A stretch of DNA of 64,000 nt from Tritrichomonas musculus (lineage: Eukaryota; Parabasalia; Tritrichomonadida; Tritrichomonadidae): assembly GCA_039105265.1 (NCBI GenBank), contig JAPFFF010000005.1, forward strand, positions 558,001-622,000, in the 5' to 3' direction. The translations under genes and the position numbers were made by a program. Below are positions 32,201-39,915 of the stretch, one piece after another. The notes under the pieces are model-generated. The model did no database searches. It saw only the letters and a list, made by a program, of their open reading frames with translations, and was not told the DNA's origin. How positions within the stretch are numbered: position 1 is the first letter of the stretch; every line of letters starts with the position of its first letter.

Positions 32201-32869
32201 CCTTCTAAATCCGCTTATAATGATTCAGAAAACACTGATAAATTTGATGTTAATGTAAATATCAATAACAACCAACCTTCAAAGAATTCTAACAAGGACA
32301 ACGAAAGAGACTCAAATGATTACAATAATGATAATATCAGAAGATCAAATAAAAAGAGTCCAAGAAATTATAGAAAACCACAAGACCAAACATCCTCACA
32401 ATTATCAAATTCAAACAGTTTTGCTCAAAGCTCACCTAATATTAGAAACAATAATAAAGATAAAATCTTCGTTTACACTCCTCCACCTTCAACAGAAAAG
32501 ACTTCAAATACTACTACGACACCAACCAACCAACCATCATCAGCCAAAAGAAACAAAAACACAAGCCTCTCAACCACACCAAGCAGAGACACGCCTATTC
32601 TTCCTCCATTGAAGAATTCGCCTTATTCTTCAACTAGAAGCCCAAGAAACCATTCCACAACCGAATTAACTGAACCAATTAAAGCAGAGAAAGAAGAAGT
32701 AAAAGATACAGAAGGTGAAGCATCAAGAAATAATAGTGAAGAAAAGCAGAACCTTCGTGATAATGATGACACATCTGCTACCAATTTGTTGGAAGAAAAT
32801 CTACCATTTGGCAAAATTACTTATAAGAGAATTAATGCATGGGGAACTCCTGTAAAACAAGGCGCTTAA
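26267..32869 (+). CDS. Giant EE(A/Q)R(Q/L/K)A hexapeptide-repeat protein, probable single alpha-helix
   Basis: I place the start at ATG 26267 (MDSVANISQLEKDV), giving 2200 residues; the frame opens 30 codons upstream at TTG in A/T-rich DNA. Residues 1-300 are a mixed, folded-looking domain of no family I recognise, starting with helices. Residues about 304-1758 are an almost unbroken series of six-residue units, EEARQA, EEQRKA, EEARLA, about 240 in all, with an occasional extra Glu. Glu at positions 1-2 and Arg/Lys at 4-5 allow repeated i to i+4 salt bridges, so a stable single alpha-helix is likely; at 1.5 angstroms per residue it would be about 0.2 micrometre long. Residues about 1760-2200 are Ser/Thr/Pro/Asn-rich and disordered, ending with a conserved-looking segment (LPFGKITYKRINAWGTPVKQ). 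No signal peptide or membrane span. A cytoskeletal spacer role is inference. Confidence 0.85.
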   Translation: MDSVANISQLEKDVAAILTKTYEREDLPFEHKANLYRISKEHSRNIRNRVVKTMHEGIEGRKAEFEHYTEICFVAKSIAKNANRKDLIFNSIVNQYGKRISEARNEGMDGFGISLIPLHSKSEERNNTVIVVMTIATMPNQIQVQNITNEFYEIKKDPSPVTETSKYTEFINRYRDAIQFNQFESIGQISENDSPLPVHLISDPLTYYNQKAGMLFLYLVQKDEFLECIHNDFNQIFVDAQDTTDSTLTINFSFLDQTEQITKYSVFVNKSEGDHAPKLLQNDQPKDVIERSFELPDDYDLQLEKRKLEEEARIAEEQRKAEEARQAEEQRKAEEARQAEEARLAEEARQAEEQKKAEEARQAEEQRKAEEARQAEEQRKAEEARQAEEQRKAEEARQAEEQRKAEEARQAEEQRKAEEARQAEEQRKAEEARQAEEQRKAEEARQAEEARQAEEQRKAEEARLAEEARQAEEQKKAEEEARLAEEARLAEEARLAEEARLAEEARQAEEARQAEEQKKAEEARLAEEARQAEEQRKAEEARQAEEARLAEEARQAEEQKKAEEARLAEEARLAEEARLAEEARQAEEARQAEEARQAEEQKKAEEARQAEEARLAEEARQAEEQKKAEEARLAEEARLAEEARLAEEARQAEEARQAEEAKQAEEQKKAEEARQAEEARLAEEARQAEEARQAEEARLAEEARQAEEARQAEEQKKAEEARQAEEARQAEEQRKAEEARQAEEARQAEEQKKAEEARQAEEARLAEEARQAEEQKKAEEARQAEEARLAEEARQAEEQRKAEEARQAEEARLAEEARQAEEQRKAEEARQAEEQRKAEEARQAEEARQAEEQKKAEEARQAEEARLAEEARQTEEQKKAEEARLAEEARQAEEARQAEEAKQAEEQRKAEEEARQAEEARQAEEARLAEEARLAEEARQAEEARQAEEQRKAEEARQAEEARQAEEQRKAEEARQAEEQKKAEEARLAEEARQAEEQKKAEEARQAEEARLAEEARQAEEARQAEEQRKAEEARQAEEARQAEEQRKAEEEARQAEEARLAEEARQAEEQKKAEEARQAEEARLAEEARQAEEQRKAEEARQAEEARQAEEARQAEEQRKAEEARQAEEARLAEEARQAEEQKKAEEARQAEEARQAEEARLAEEARQAEEQRKAEEARQAEEAKQAEEQRKAEEEARQAEEARLAEEARQAEEARLAEEARQAEEQKKAEEARQAEEARLAEEARQAEEQRKAEEARQAEEARQAEEARQAEEQRKAEEARQAEEQRKAEEARQAEEARLAEEARQAEEQRKAEEARQAEEQRKAEEARQAEEAKQAEEQRKAEEEARQAEEARQAEEARLAEKARLAEEQRKAEEARLAEEARQAEEQKKAEEARQAEEARLAEEQRKAEEARQAEEARLAEEARQAEEQRKAEEARQAEEARLAEEARLAEEARQAEEARLAEEARLAEEARQAEEARLAEEARLAEEQRKVEEARLAEEARQAEEQRKAEEQRKAEEARLAEEARLAEEQRKAEEQRKAEEQRKAEEARLAEEARLAEEQRKAEEQRKAEEARLAEEQRKAEEARQAEEARLAEEQRKAEEARLAEEARQAEEQRKAEEARQAEEARLAEEARLAEEQRKAEEARLAEEQRKAEEARLAEEQRKAEEARLAEEQRKAEEARLAEEQRKAEEARLAEEQRKAEEARLAEEARLAEEARKAEEARLAEEQRKAEEEARKVEEEARLAEEAKLAEEEPPSMRFNQIKEYIDEQKPNYNNASIDSNPYPGSFNGPVQERSIDIDLDKEETIAESPKPASTKTRSNKNSSNANSLTQSMTPTRRSLLEDEFDIKCISGFEEFPGGQNTNIIFRRKDNTISPLKKNDEWDVAHDVLSTGKVVKRPISPRTTPKKPPTPSNTTTPTINRSITTPTTTPVNNNNKVHTPSAVNNKSADDLTGTNISFPKSPSGRRNNKNTTPSKSAYNDSENTDKFDVNVNINNNQPSKNSNKDNERDSNDYNNDNIRRSNKKSPRNYRKPQDQTSSQLSNSNSFAQSSPNIRNNNKDKIFVYTPPPSTEKTSNTTTTPTNQPSSAKRNKNTSLSTTPSRDTPILPPLKNSPYSSTRSPRNHSTTELTEPIKAEKEEVKDTEGEASRNNSEEKQNLRDNDDTSATNLLEENLPFGKITYKRINAWGTPVKQGA
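27178..31540 (+). repeat. 18-bp coding tandem repeat array, about 240 units
   Basis: Each 18-bp unit encodes EE-A/Q-R-Q/L/K-A. The array has DNA dialects: from about 27240 to 27650 a tight EEQRKAEEARQA alternation with AGGAAGGCT; in the middle, longer higher-order blocks such as EEARLAEEARQAEEQKKA; and in the last 1 kb a different alternation using AGAAAAGCTGAAGAAGCTAG. This suggests several separate rounds of expansion. The antisense strand is also open across 27160-31563 (1467 codons), a by-product of codon choice rather than a gene. Confidence 0.95.
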
Positions 32870-33454
32870 GCTCCTTCGAAAACTGGTTTTATTTTATTTT
32901 ATTATATTAATAATATAATCTTTTTGATTTCATTTTTATAAAAAAACTAAAATTATTTAATTTTTTTTCACAAACATAATTTTTTTTTATTGACGTGGCC
33001 AGTCAATAACATTACTTATTTCAAAATCTAATTGAAAGACTTCTGATTTGAAATATAAAGGCATAAGTTTTAAATTTTAATCATTTTGAAATTAAAGCCT
33101 CTGTATACATATATTAATTATAAATAAATGCTTTTTTTTAATTTAAGGAACCATTTTCACGAAAAATAAATTTCAATTTGTAAAATTTCTTATTGAAAAA
33201 GTTTTCATTTATTTATTTGATAACAAATAATTATCTATTAAAATCTATGAAACAAACCAAAAAATAATTATTTAAAGATCAAAAAAATGCAAAGATTTAA
33301 TAAAAAAATTAAGTTTTTACTGAAAAAAGGCATTTTTTTTAAAATAATCCATAATATTTTTCTATTTTTCAACTTTTTATTTCAATATTACTTTCGATCA
33401 TTTTTTGAGTTCTTATAGAATAGATTGTAATTGAATTGAAACATTTCTCTAGGT
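32870..33454. other. Intergenic, AT-rich
   Basis: About 0.58 kb between two plus-strand genes, with A/T runs and no ORF, RNA gene or transposon end recognised. Confidence 0.4.
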
Positions 33455-33997
33455 ATGGGAAATAACCAAGCTGCGCCAACATTTCCAGGTTTACCATCAA
33501 AAACTGTTGTTGAACCACCTGATAATCTTATTAACGCTCCAAACAAACTCACAGCTGCTGATCTTGACTCAAAGATTACTGAACCAAATGCTATTCAAGT
33601 TGTATGTTGCTTAGCACCTTATTGTTCAATTAGCAGAGGCTTAAATTCTGCACTTCCGCAGCTCGCTTCAGAATTTCCAACTGTTACTTTTTACAAAGTC
33701 AACACTGAAAAAAATCAAGAAATACCAGCAAAATTCAATGTTCAAATTATACCATATACAGCTATTATTGTTAAAAAAAATGGTGGAGATCCATTTGAAC
33801 ATGCTCATGTTACAGGAAATGAGCCAGACGAAATTAGAAAAATTTTAAATGAGCTTACAAAGCCACCAGAAGAACCTAAAAAGTCACCTTTAGAAAAACT
33901 TAAGGAATTAGGAAAAAGCCTTGAAGATAAAGATAAAGACAAAGATAAAGGAAAAGAAAAGGACAAGAAAAAAGATAATGAAAAATCCAAAAAGTAG
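33455..33997 (+). CDS. Thioredoxin-like protein with a single active-site Cys, possibly myristoylated
   Basis: A 180-residue protein from ATG 33455. Residues about 35-125 have the thioredoxin pattern: VVCCLAPYCSISRGL in place of VDFWAPWCGPC, then VTFYKVNTEKNQEIPAKFNV, then the cis-Pro segment IIPYTAIIV. The first catalytic Cys is kept (APYC) but the second is Ser (CSIS), so a normal dithiol redox cycle is not possible; a monothiol or chaperone-like role is more likely. The N-terminus MGNNQA fits an N-myristoylation signal (Gly2, small residue at position 6), which could put it on membranes. The last about 35 residues are a Lys/Asp/Glu tail. A poly-A tract of about 20 lies 80 nt downstream of the stop. 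Confidence 0.7.
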   Translation: MGNNQAAPTFPGLPSKTVVEPPDNLINAPNKLTAADLDSKITEPNAIQVVCCLAPYCSISRGLNSALPQLASEFPTVTFYKVNTEKNQEIPAKFNVQIIPYTAIIVKKNGGDPFEHAHVTGNEPDEIRKILNELTKPPEEPKKSPLEKLKELGKSLEDKDKDKDKGKEKDKKKDNEKSKK

Positions 33998-34185
33998 ATA
34001 TAATTTTTTTATTTTATTTAAAAATATTTTTAATAACATTTACTTTTTAATTAGTAGTTAAAAAACATCATAATTTCCAAAAAAAAAAAAAAAAAAAACA
34101 AGAAAAACAAACTTTTATCTGTTCAATGACCTAATTGTATTTTTGCTATTAAGTAAAAAAGAATAAAAAGGAACAATCAAATATA

Positions 34186-35415
34186 TCACGAGGATTCATT
34201 TGGACGGAATAAATCGATATATTTTTTCAGAGAAGGATTTAAATTAATGCATTTTTGATACATTTCAATGAATCCATATTTCCCATTATCTTCAATAAAA
34301 GAATAATATTCAAAAGAAATAATTTTATAACATATTGTAAAATCATCGGGATTTTTCATAATGATTTCTGTTAGGCGATTATTATGAATAAATTCGTTAC
34401 GACCAATCAAAATGTTTTCTTCAAAAGCGCTTGCCATTTTACCACATTTAAAATCCAGCAATTCTGAATTGTAACCAATTGTATTTGCCACAATTTCATC
34501 TGATAATGAATCTTCCCAATTCTCATAAATAAAAGGAAAAGAAACATCAAACATTTCTTTAATTTTATTGATTGTTAAATCATCTTTTAAGAATGAAGGA
34601 TCTGCTAAAATATAAAAAGTAATTTTTTTCAATGAATCCGCAAAAATAAGAAGAAGTGAAGGGATGATTTCAAGATCAGGAATTTCAATATTAAGATTGG
34701 GAACTTTAATAAGTTTTTCTCTTTGTGACTTTGTTAAAAAAACATGAAAATTACTTTGATTTGCTGGAATATATTCAAAAAGTGAGCATAACGAAAGCGG
34801 AATTTGAGAAATTAATAGTTTTTGATTAATAAAACATGATGCTCCCCATATTTTATGGTTGAGTTTTTGTATGGAGGACATTAAAGTTGTAACCATAATA
34901 GCACAATTATCAGAATTAAACTTGTGAAGTGAAGGAAATATGATATTATAATCAAAATGTTCCAAATTTAGTGGATTCAAAGTGAAGTCAATAATTCGAT
35001 CACCTTCTTTATTAAGATAATCTTTGAGTATTAGAATATCATCATTGAAAGTATTGCCTAGAGTAAATATAATTCCTTTTGTAATTCTGTTTAAAGCATT
35101 ACAAACTATTTTATCAGAAAAATAATTTGAAAGTCGCAAAATAAAAAAAATCGTTGATTTATCATTTAAAATACTAGTATGAATTGCAATATTGAAAGAA
35201 TCAAAAGACAAAAATTGAACCTCTTTATCTCCAATTGAAATTGTTGTAAATGTGTATAGCGAAACAATAGAATTCAATAAATTATTTAGATCATCATCAG
35301 ATAAAATATTTTTATATTGATACAATACATGAGAAATCAAATTATTACCATTATCATCTTCATTGTTTTCTGTAAAAGAGGCATTATGAAAAACAAAAAA
35401 AGAAACTGATGTCAT
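34186..35415 (-). CDS. CCZ1/HPS4-like longin-domain protein
   Basis: Start placed at ATG 35415 (MTSVSFFVFHN), 409 residues; the frame formally opens 35 codons earlier at TTG in low-complexity sequence. The N-terminal about 115 residues read FFVFHNASF, then an acidic loop with NGNNLISHVLYQ, a helix LNNLLNSIVSLYTF, and strands NIAIHTSIL and STIFFILRL. This is the order of the first longin domain in CCZ1, HPS4 and related Rab-GEF subunits (FFIFNP, acidic segment ending in ILYYHP, helix, then strands). Those proteins work as heterodimers with MON1 or HPS1 to activate Rab7 or Rab32/38. The rest is globular and unassigned. The identification is from pattern only and should be treated as tentative. 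Confidence 0.45.
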   Translation of the reverse strand: MTSVSFFVFHNASFTENNEDDNGNNLISHVLYQYKNILSDDDLNNLLNSIVSLYTFTTISIGDKEVQFLSFDSFNIAIHTSILNDKSTIFFILRLSNYFSDKIVCNALNRITKGIIFTLGNTFNDDILILKDYLNKEGDRIIDFTLNPLNLEHFDYNIIFPSLHKFNSDNCAIMVTTLMSSIQKLNHKIWGASCFINQKLLISQIPLSLCSLFEYIPANQSNFHVFLTKSQREKLIKVPNLNIEIPDLEIIPSLLLIFADSLKKITFYILADPSFLKDDLTINKIKEMFDVSFPFIYENWEDSLSDEIVANTIGYNSELLDFKCGKMASAFEENILIGRNEFIHNNRLTEIIMKNPDDFTICYKIISFEYYSFIEDNGKYGFIEMYQKCINLNPSLKKYIDLFRPNESS

Positions 35416-35426
35416 TTTGCCACAAA

Positions 35427-35437
35427 TAAACGGTTTA
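35427..35437 (-). promoter_or_regulatory. Palindromic Myb-type motif TAAACCGTTTA, 11 nt before ATG
   Basis: An 11-bp palindrome (odd centre) lies 11 nt upstream of the CCZ1-like start codon. AACCG/AACnGTT cores are the classic recognition sequence of Myb DNA-binding domains. The bromodomain gene has an AACCGCT/AGCGGTT inverted repeat at exactly the same distance (43608-43627). Function as a core-promoter or Myb site is inference. Confidence 0.4.
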
Positions 35438-35807
35438 GGCCAAAAAATAAAAAAAAAAAATAAATTCAAATATCTTTGTGATTTTTTTGAATGCAAAATA
35501 TTTGAATAGATTTTTTTCAAATATGTAAAGTTTTTAATTCAAAAAGATAAAAATAAAATTTTATTTGAGAGAGAATGTTCATTTTTTATTTAATGAAAAA
35601 TTTTGAATAAAAACAAAATAGATTAAGAAAAAGAGTTAAAAAAAGAAATTACATTTTTTGATGTAAATTTTTTATTAAATTTTTGAATAACACTTGATCA
35701 AAAAGTCGTCATGAAAATAATGATGGAAAATTATAATTCTTATTTTATAAAAATCAATAAAATTGGATATTTTCTATAAAAAAAAACTTATCCATCATTT
35801 CATATCA
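35438..35807. other. Intergenic, AT-rich
   Basis: About 0.37 kb between two minus-strand genes, holding the 3' end region of the Myb gene and the upstream region of the CCZ1-like gene. Nothing else seen. Confidence 0.4.
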
Positions 35808-36521
35808 TTAAAGATCAGTATTTGTTTGTCCGTTATCATGGAATGTAGGAACATCTGGTATCATTCCTATTGTTATATCCATATTATTTCCCATTCCCTG
35901 TGAGTTAACATTTACAGAAGATGATGGAATACCGCCTATTCCATTTATAGAATTTGTCCCTCCCATAGGATTCATTCCTCCAAGAGAAGTAGGCTTTATT
36001 GAGATCTGAGCTAAAGAATCGTGTTGCGACTTTAAACCTGAATACCATCTATTTTTAATGGCGTTCGGACTCCGACCAGGCAAATTTTTAGCGATAAGGG
36101 CCCAGCGGTTTCCGACTTCTTTCTGTTTATTAATAATGATTTCATCTTCCCATTGCTCGAAAGGCTCATGTTTGAGAGTTGGCGATAGCCTATTAAACCA
36201 TCGTTCACGACATTGTTTTGATGTTCGCGAAGGTACGAATTTTGCTATATCTGTCCATTTTTTAGGTCCAAATTGGTTCACTGCTGTAGTCAGAAGCTCA
36301 TCTTCTTGTGGGCTCCAAGAACCACGATTCATTTCATTACTTTTTGTATCGATTTGACCACTTTGTTGCATCTGAAATATTAAATTAATAATGTCACTTG
36401 TGATTGTAATGTTATTTTGAGGATTATTGGCGGGATTTACTGAGTTTGAATCGATGACGGACTGATTTATCGAAGGATTCGAAGTTTGTTCGTCTAGTTG
36501 GATTCCAAGAGGAATGTCCAT
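35808..36521 (-). CDS. R2R3 Myb DNA-binding protein
   Basis: A 237-residue protein from ATG 36521. Two Myb repeats are clear. R2, about residues 66-116, starts [15 protein letters not shown] and ends [14 protein letters not shown]3, about 118-165, starts [13 protein letters not shown] and ends [12 protein letters not shown]. Each has its three spaced tryptophans (WSP, WTD, RWF and QWE, RWA, RWY). The recognition helices [11 protein letters not shown] and [11 protein letters not shown] are of the standard type, so it should bind AACnG-like sites. The N-terminal 60 and C-terminal 70 residues are Asn/Ser/Gly-rich and disordered. Small R2R3 Myb proteins are a large transcription factor family in trichomonads, including the factors that control ap65-1 in T. 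vaginalis. It is divergent from the tRNA-Ala gene 145 nt away. Confidence 0.92.
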   Translation of the reverse strand: MDIPLGIQLDEQTSNPSINQSVIDSNSVNPANNPQNNITITSDIINLIFQMQQSGQIDTKSNEMNRGSWSPQEDELLTTAVNQFGPKKWTDIAKFVPSRTSKQCRERWFNRLSPTLKHEPFEQWEDEIIINKQKEVGNRWALIAKNLPGRSPNAIKNRWYSGLKSQHDSLAQISIKPTSLGGMNPMGGTNSINGIGGIPSSSVNVNSQGMGNNMDITIGMIPDVPTFHDNGQTNTDL

Positions 36522-36665
36522 GATAATTTTTTCCTAAAAAATTTGTGAATATCTTTCCCCGCCAAAAAAAAAATAAAACTCTGAAAAATCTTTTGTGACC
36601 AGTAGGCCGATAGGATGAAAATTCTATAACATATTAATTATATAATTTATTTCTTTATTCAGAAA

Positions 36666-36737
36666 GGGTACTTAGCTCAGTGGTAGAGCGCTACATTTGC
36701 ATTGTAGAGGCCCGGGGTTCGATCCCCCGAGTATCCA
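36666..36737 (+). tRNA. tRNA-Ala (anticodon UGC)
   Basis: A full cloverleaf is read directly. Acceptor GGGTACT (36666-36672) pairs with AGTATCC (36730-36736); D stem GCTC/GAGC; anticodon stem CTACA/TGTAG with loop TTTGCAT, anticodon TGC at 36698-36700; T stem CGGGG/CCCCG with loop TTCGATC; discriminator A at 36737. The third acceptor pair is G-T, the G3:U70 wobble that identifies tRNA-Ala. A box (TAGCTCAGTGG) and B box (GGTTCGATCC) promoters are intact. There is no intron and no encoded CCA. The last 16 nt of this gene recur at the end of the retrotransposon at 43430-43445. Confidence 0.97.
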
Positions 36738-36738
36738 A

Positions 36739-36746
36739 TTTTTTTT
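36739..36746 (+). terminator. RNA polymerase III T-run terminator
   Basis: Eight consecutive T residues begin one base after the tRNA discriminator, the usual pol III stop. Confidence 0.85.
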
Positions 36747-36778
36747 ATTTTTAGTCCTTACCTTTTTAGCTAACGATA

Positions 36779-38347
36779 ATGGCATATTTGCAATCAGCAG
36801 AAGACGCTTATTCGTTTGATACCACTCCCGCTAATTTTCGCGAAAAATTTTCTAACGATATCTCTTTTTACAAAGAAAACCTACCTACCCGACCCACTTC
36901 ACCTCACAAACCCAATTCTTTACCTTATACGAATCAAACATCAATACCAAACTTTATAGACCAACCTTATCAAGATTTATTCCTTTTCACGAATTACCAT
37001 GAAAATCGTAAATTATCTCAATTTTCGGAGTCTAACAAGTTTAATTATGACTCCTTTTCTATTTTCAATCCAAACACTTTTGAAATTCAATTTTATAATT
37101 TTAATAAATTTTCTTTTAACAACCGCGAACATTGTATTAAACAACATCGCCCAACAAATAAACAATTTACTCCAAATGTTTCCCAATTACAACATCCACC
37201 TAAATCTCATTTTGATATCCCAATTTCTCAACAACAAAAGCCACATCATAGCCAGCTGATTCAATCGCAAATACAGAATAGCAAATTGAAGAATTCACAA
37301 CAACAAAATATCCAATCGACGCAATCACAACAACAGATTCACCATTCAATGCTTTCACACGTACAGAATAATCAACCGCTGCCTGAACTATCGATACTAT
37401 CACATATACAGACAAGTCAACCGATACAATCACAAAAACAGCATCAGCTTTCTACGCAGCCACAGTATCAGATTAATCATTCCCTGCAGTCAATTCCACC
37501 GAACAACCAGTCAACAAGACCAAATCTATGGAGTAAACAGATGACACATTCGAATTTACGGAATTTCCAGTCAATGCATTCACAAACACAAAACAGCCAA
37601 TTGCTACATTCTCAGATACAGAACAACCAATCGATATATTCACTGACACAGAACACACGGATGCAAAACAACCAGTCGAGGCACCCACTTACGCAAAGCA
37701 ACCAGTTGATTCATTCACAGACACAAAACATTCAATCGATGCATTCACAGACGCAAAACATTCAATCGATGCATTCACAGACGCAAAACAACCAGTTGAT
37801 GCATTCACAGAAGCACAGCATCCAGATGATACATTCACAGATACAGAACATTCAATCGATGCATTCTAAGACACAAAACAATCAGCCAATACATTCAATG
37901 ACGCAGAACAATCTACTGAGGCATTCACAGATGCAAACCAAACAGTCGATGCATTCAAAGTCACAGAACAATCAATTGTTGCATTCAAAGACACAAAATA
38001 GCCAGTCATTACATTCATCGATGCAGAGCAATCAGTCAATACAGTCTCATACACTGTACATACAATCGATGCACTCACAGACACAGATACAGAACAACTA
38101 TCCGAAGAATTCACTGTTTCAAAACAGCCAATCATTGCATTTGCAATCACAGTACTACCAATTAATGAATTCATTTGACAATGAAGAATATTTGACATTT
38201 ATCATGAAAAAGAAGAGAGGACTGGTTGAAGACCCATCCTTTTTAACAGAGTTTGACACTACAATAGTCTCCAATCCAATATTGGATAATTTTGACACGG
38301 ATGATTTTGATTATAAAACTGACTCTTTTCTTTTTCCACTGAGTTGA
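36779..38347 (+). CDS. Gln/Asn/Ser/His-rich repeat protein (first ORF of two-frame repeat locus)
   Basis: A 522-residue frame from ATG 36779, 42 nt downstream of the tRNA-Ala gene. Residues 1-170 are Asn/Phe/Ser/Pro-rich. Residues about 178-460 are ten-residue repeats of the type QNNQSMHSQT, encoded by a 30-bp DNA repeat. The last 60 residues are unique and acidic (NEEYLTFIMKKKRGLVEDPS, then ILDNFDTDDFDYKTDSFLFP). No enzyme, membrane or DNA-binding motif is visible; the Gln/Asn richness suggests disorder or prion-like self-association. The same DNA repeat continues downstream but is read there in another frame (see 38323-39915). The unique tail argues that this ORF is a real translated end, not just an open repeat. 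Confidence 0.6.
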   Translation: MAYLQSAEDAYSFDTTPANFREKFSNDISFYKENLPTRPTSPHKPNSLPYTNQTSIPNFIDQPYQDLFLFTNYHENRKLSQFSESNKFNYDSFSIFNPNTFEIQFYNFNKFSFNNREHCIKQHRPTNKQFTPNVSQLQHPPKSHFDIPISQQQKPHHSQLIQSQIQNSKLKNSQQQNIQSTQSQQQIHHSMLSHVQNNQPLPELSILSHIQTSQPIQSQKQHQLSTQPQYQINHSLQSIPPNNQSTRPNLWSKQMTHSNLRNFQSMHSQTQNSQLLHSQIQNNQSIYSLTQNTRMQNNQSRHPLTQSNQLIHSQTQNIQSMHSQTQNIQSMHSQTQNNQLMHSQKHSIQMIHSQIQNIQSMHSKTQNNQPIHSMTQNNLLRHSQMQTKQSMHSKSQNNQLLHSKTQNSQSLHSSMQSNQSIQSHTLYIQSMHSQTQIQNNYPKNSLFQNSQSLHLQSQYYQLMNSFDNEEYLTFIMKKKRGLVEDPSFLTEFDTTIVSNPILDNFDTDDFDYKTDSFLFPLS

Positions 38348-39370
38348 GCTTAACTTCTCAAATTTCATTTCCTGCAGATACAGAACAATATGTCGATAAA
38401 TTCACTAATATAGAACAAGCAGGCGTTTCATTCACGAATACAAAGCAATCAATCAATGATTTCACAAGTGCTAAGCAACCCATTGTAGTATGCAATGATG
38501 CAGAACAATCAATCGATACATTTGAAGATGCAGGACAACCAGTCAATAAATTCAATGTCGCAGAACAATCAGCTGATGCACTCAAAGACGCAGAATTATC
38601 TGTCGACTCATTCACAGACACGCGACTACCAGTTGAAGAATTCATAAACATTGAACGCACAGATGCAGCGCGACCGGTCAATACATTCGCAGACACAGGG
38701 CATCCATTCGAAGTACTCATTGACACTGAACACACAAATGCAAAACAAGTAGATGATGCTATCACTGAACAACCAATCGATGGATTCACTGACACTAATT
38801 ACGTAGATACAGAGCATTCAGATAATGCATTCACAGACACTGAACACACAAATGCAGATCAACCTGTTGACGCATTCGCAAATACTGAACAACCTTCCGA
38901 GGCATTCATAGATGCAGAACAAACAGTCAATTTATCCACAGATTTTGAGCAATCAGACGAAACATTCGAAGCTGCTGGACAAGCAGACGCAGTAATACGA
39001 ATCGATTCTTTCGCAGACACAGAACAATTGATCGATGCTATCACTGACGCAAAAATAATAGCCGATGCATTCACAGATGCAGATCAACCAGTCGATGTAG
39101 TTGCTGGCATAGGACTACCGCCCGATGCTTTTGCAGATGCTGAAAGCACAGTTGCAGAAAAACCAGTCGATGCATCCACAGGCTCTAATCTATCAGAAGA
39201 TACATTCACAGACGCTGAACAACTATTTGATACACTCTCAGATGCAGTACCACCAATCAATACATTCACAGACACATGGCAAACAGTCGATGCGCTCACT
39301 GATACAGAACAACCAATAGATTCATCCACTTATCTGGAGCAATCAGACGATGCATTCACACCTGCAAAAA
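37313..39370 (+). repeat. 30-bp coding repeat read in two frames
   Basis: The unit is close to CAATCGATGCATTCACAGAC followed by GCAAAACAAC, with variation. It fills most of 37313-38160, is interrupted by unique sequence at about 38165-38370, and resumes at about 38370-39370. In frame 2 it gives QSMHSQTQNN, in frame 1 IDAFTDAKQP. In the first block frame 2 is open and frame 1 has several stops; in the second block frame 1 is open and frame 2 has stops. Confidence 0.85.
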
Positions 39371-39915
39371 GTTCTTTCAAATCAGTCACTCTGTCAGCTC
39401 ATTCTATGAAACAGCAGCAGAACCAATTAAATCGCTCGCACCAGCAGCAAATTCGTTTCAAGCACTTTCGCCAACAGCACAATTACCAAAAACATAAACA
39501 AAGGACACCGTCAAAACGTCATAATGACCAAGCAAAGCAGAATGACCAATCAAATGCGCTCGCTAAGAATAATTCAACCCAACTTAGGCATAAAGAGGAG
39601 AAAGACAGTTCTATCACAGATGCTGATAATTCATTTCATGATAAACAGTCCCCTGTTAATTCTAATGATTTCCGTTCCCATGACTCTGATTTCATGGATA
39701 GATGTGAAATAGTTCTCGCTCCTTCACCCACAAATTCCGATTCCTATCTTTCTTACTCCTCTGATGATTGCGATGCTTTCGATATCTTAAATCCTGTAAT
39801 ATCTATACCTAAAGATTCTAATAATTCTCATAAGAAGATAAGCAACAGTAACATTATGTATGAAATAACAAAGGTAAACGAATTTGGGTTTTTTTCAATT
39901 TTCTTATTTCGTTAA
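38323..39915 (+). CDS. Acidic repeat ORF without an ATG (second ORF of two-frame repeat locus)
   Basis: Open from 38323 to the stop at 39915, in the -1 frame relative to the upstream ORF and overlapping it by 25 nt. There is no Met in the first about 350 codons, so it cannot start on its own in the usual way. Residues up to about 340 are ten-residue repeats such as IDAFTDTEQP and VDAFTDAEQ, from the same 30-bp DNA unit that gives QSMHSQTQNN upstream. The last about 180 residues are a basic Gln/His/Lys stretch, then a Ser/Asp-rich tail. Possible readings are one gene with programmed or accidental -1 frameshift in the T-rich overlap (CTCTTTTCTTTTTCC), a pseudogene with one indel, a sequencing error, or an unseen intron. 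I found no trichomonad-type intron signals here. Confidence 0.5.
   Translation, partial: LFSFSTELSLTSQISFPADTEQYVDKFTNIEQAGVSFTNTKQSINDFTSAKQPIVVCNDAEQSIDTFEDAGQPVNKFNVAEQSADALKDAELSVDSFTDTRLPVEEFINIERTDAARPVNTFADTGHPFEVLIDTEHTNAKQVDDAITEQPIDGFTDTNYVDTEHSDNAFTDTEHTNADQPVDAFANTEQPSEAFIDAEQTVNLSTDFEQSDETFEAAGQADAVIRIDSFADTEQLIDAITDAKIIADAFTDADQPVDVVAGIGLPPDAFADAESTVAEKPVDASTGSNLSEDTFTDAEQLFDTLSDAVPPINTFTDTWQTVDALTDTEQPIDSSTYLEQSDDAFTPAKSSFKSVTLSAHSMKQQQNQLNRSHQQQIRFKHFRQQHNYQKHKQRTPSKRHNDQAKQNDQSNALAKNNSTQLRHKEEKDSSITDADNSFHDKQSPVNSNDFRSHDSDFMDRCEIVLAPSPTNSDSYLSYSSDDCDAFDILNPVISIPKDSNNSHKKISNSNIMYEITKVNEFGFFSIFLFR

Noticed and set aside
38330-38380. Intron joining the two repeat ORFs
   Set aside because: TTTCCTGCAG near 38378 could be an acceptor, but there is no CTAAC at the usual 5-6 nt distance and no GTATGT-like donor upstream.
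38358-39329. Antisense Ser/Val/Cys-rich frames over the two-frame repeat locus
   Set aside because: The 30-bp repeat also leaves the opposite strand open; no unique domains are present.
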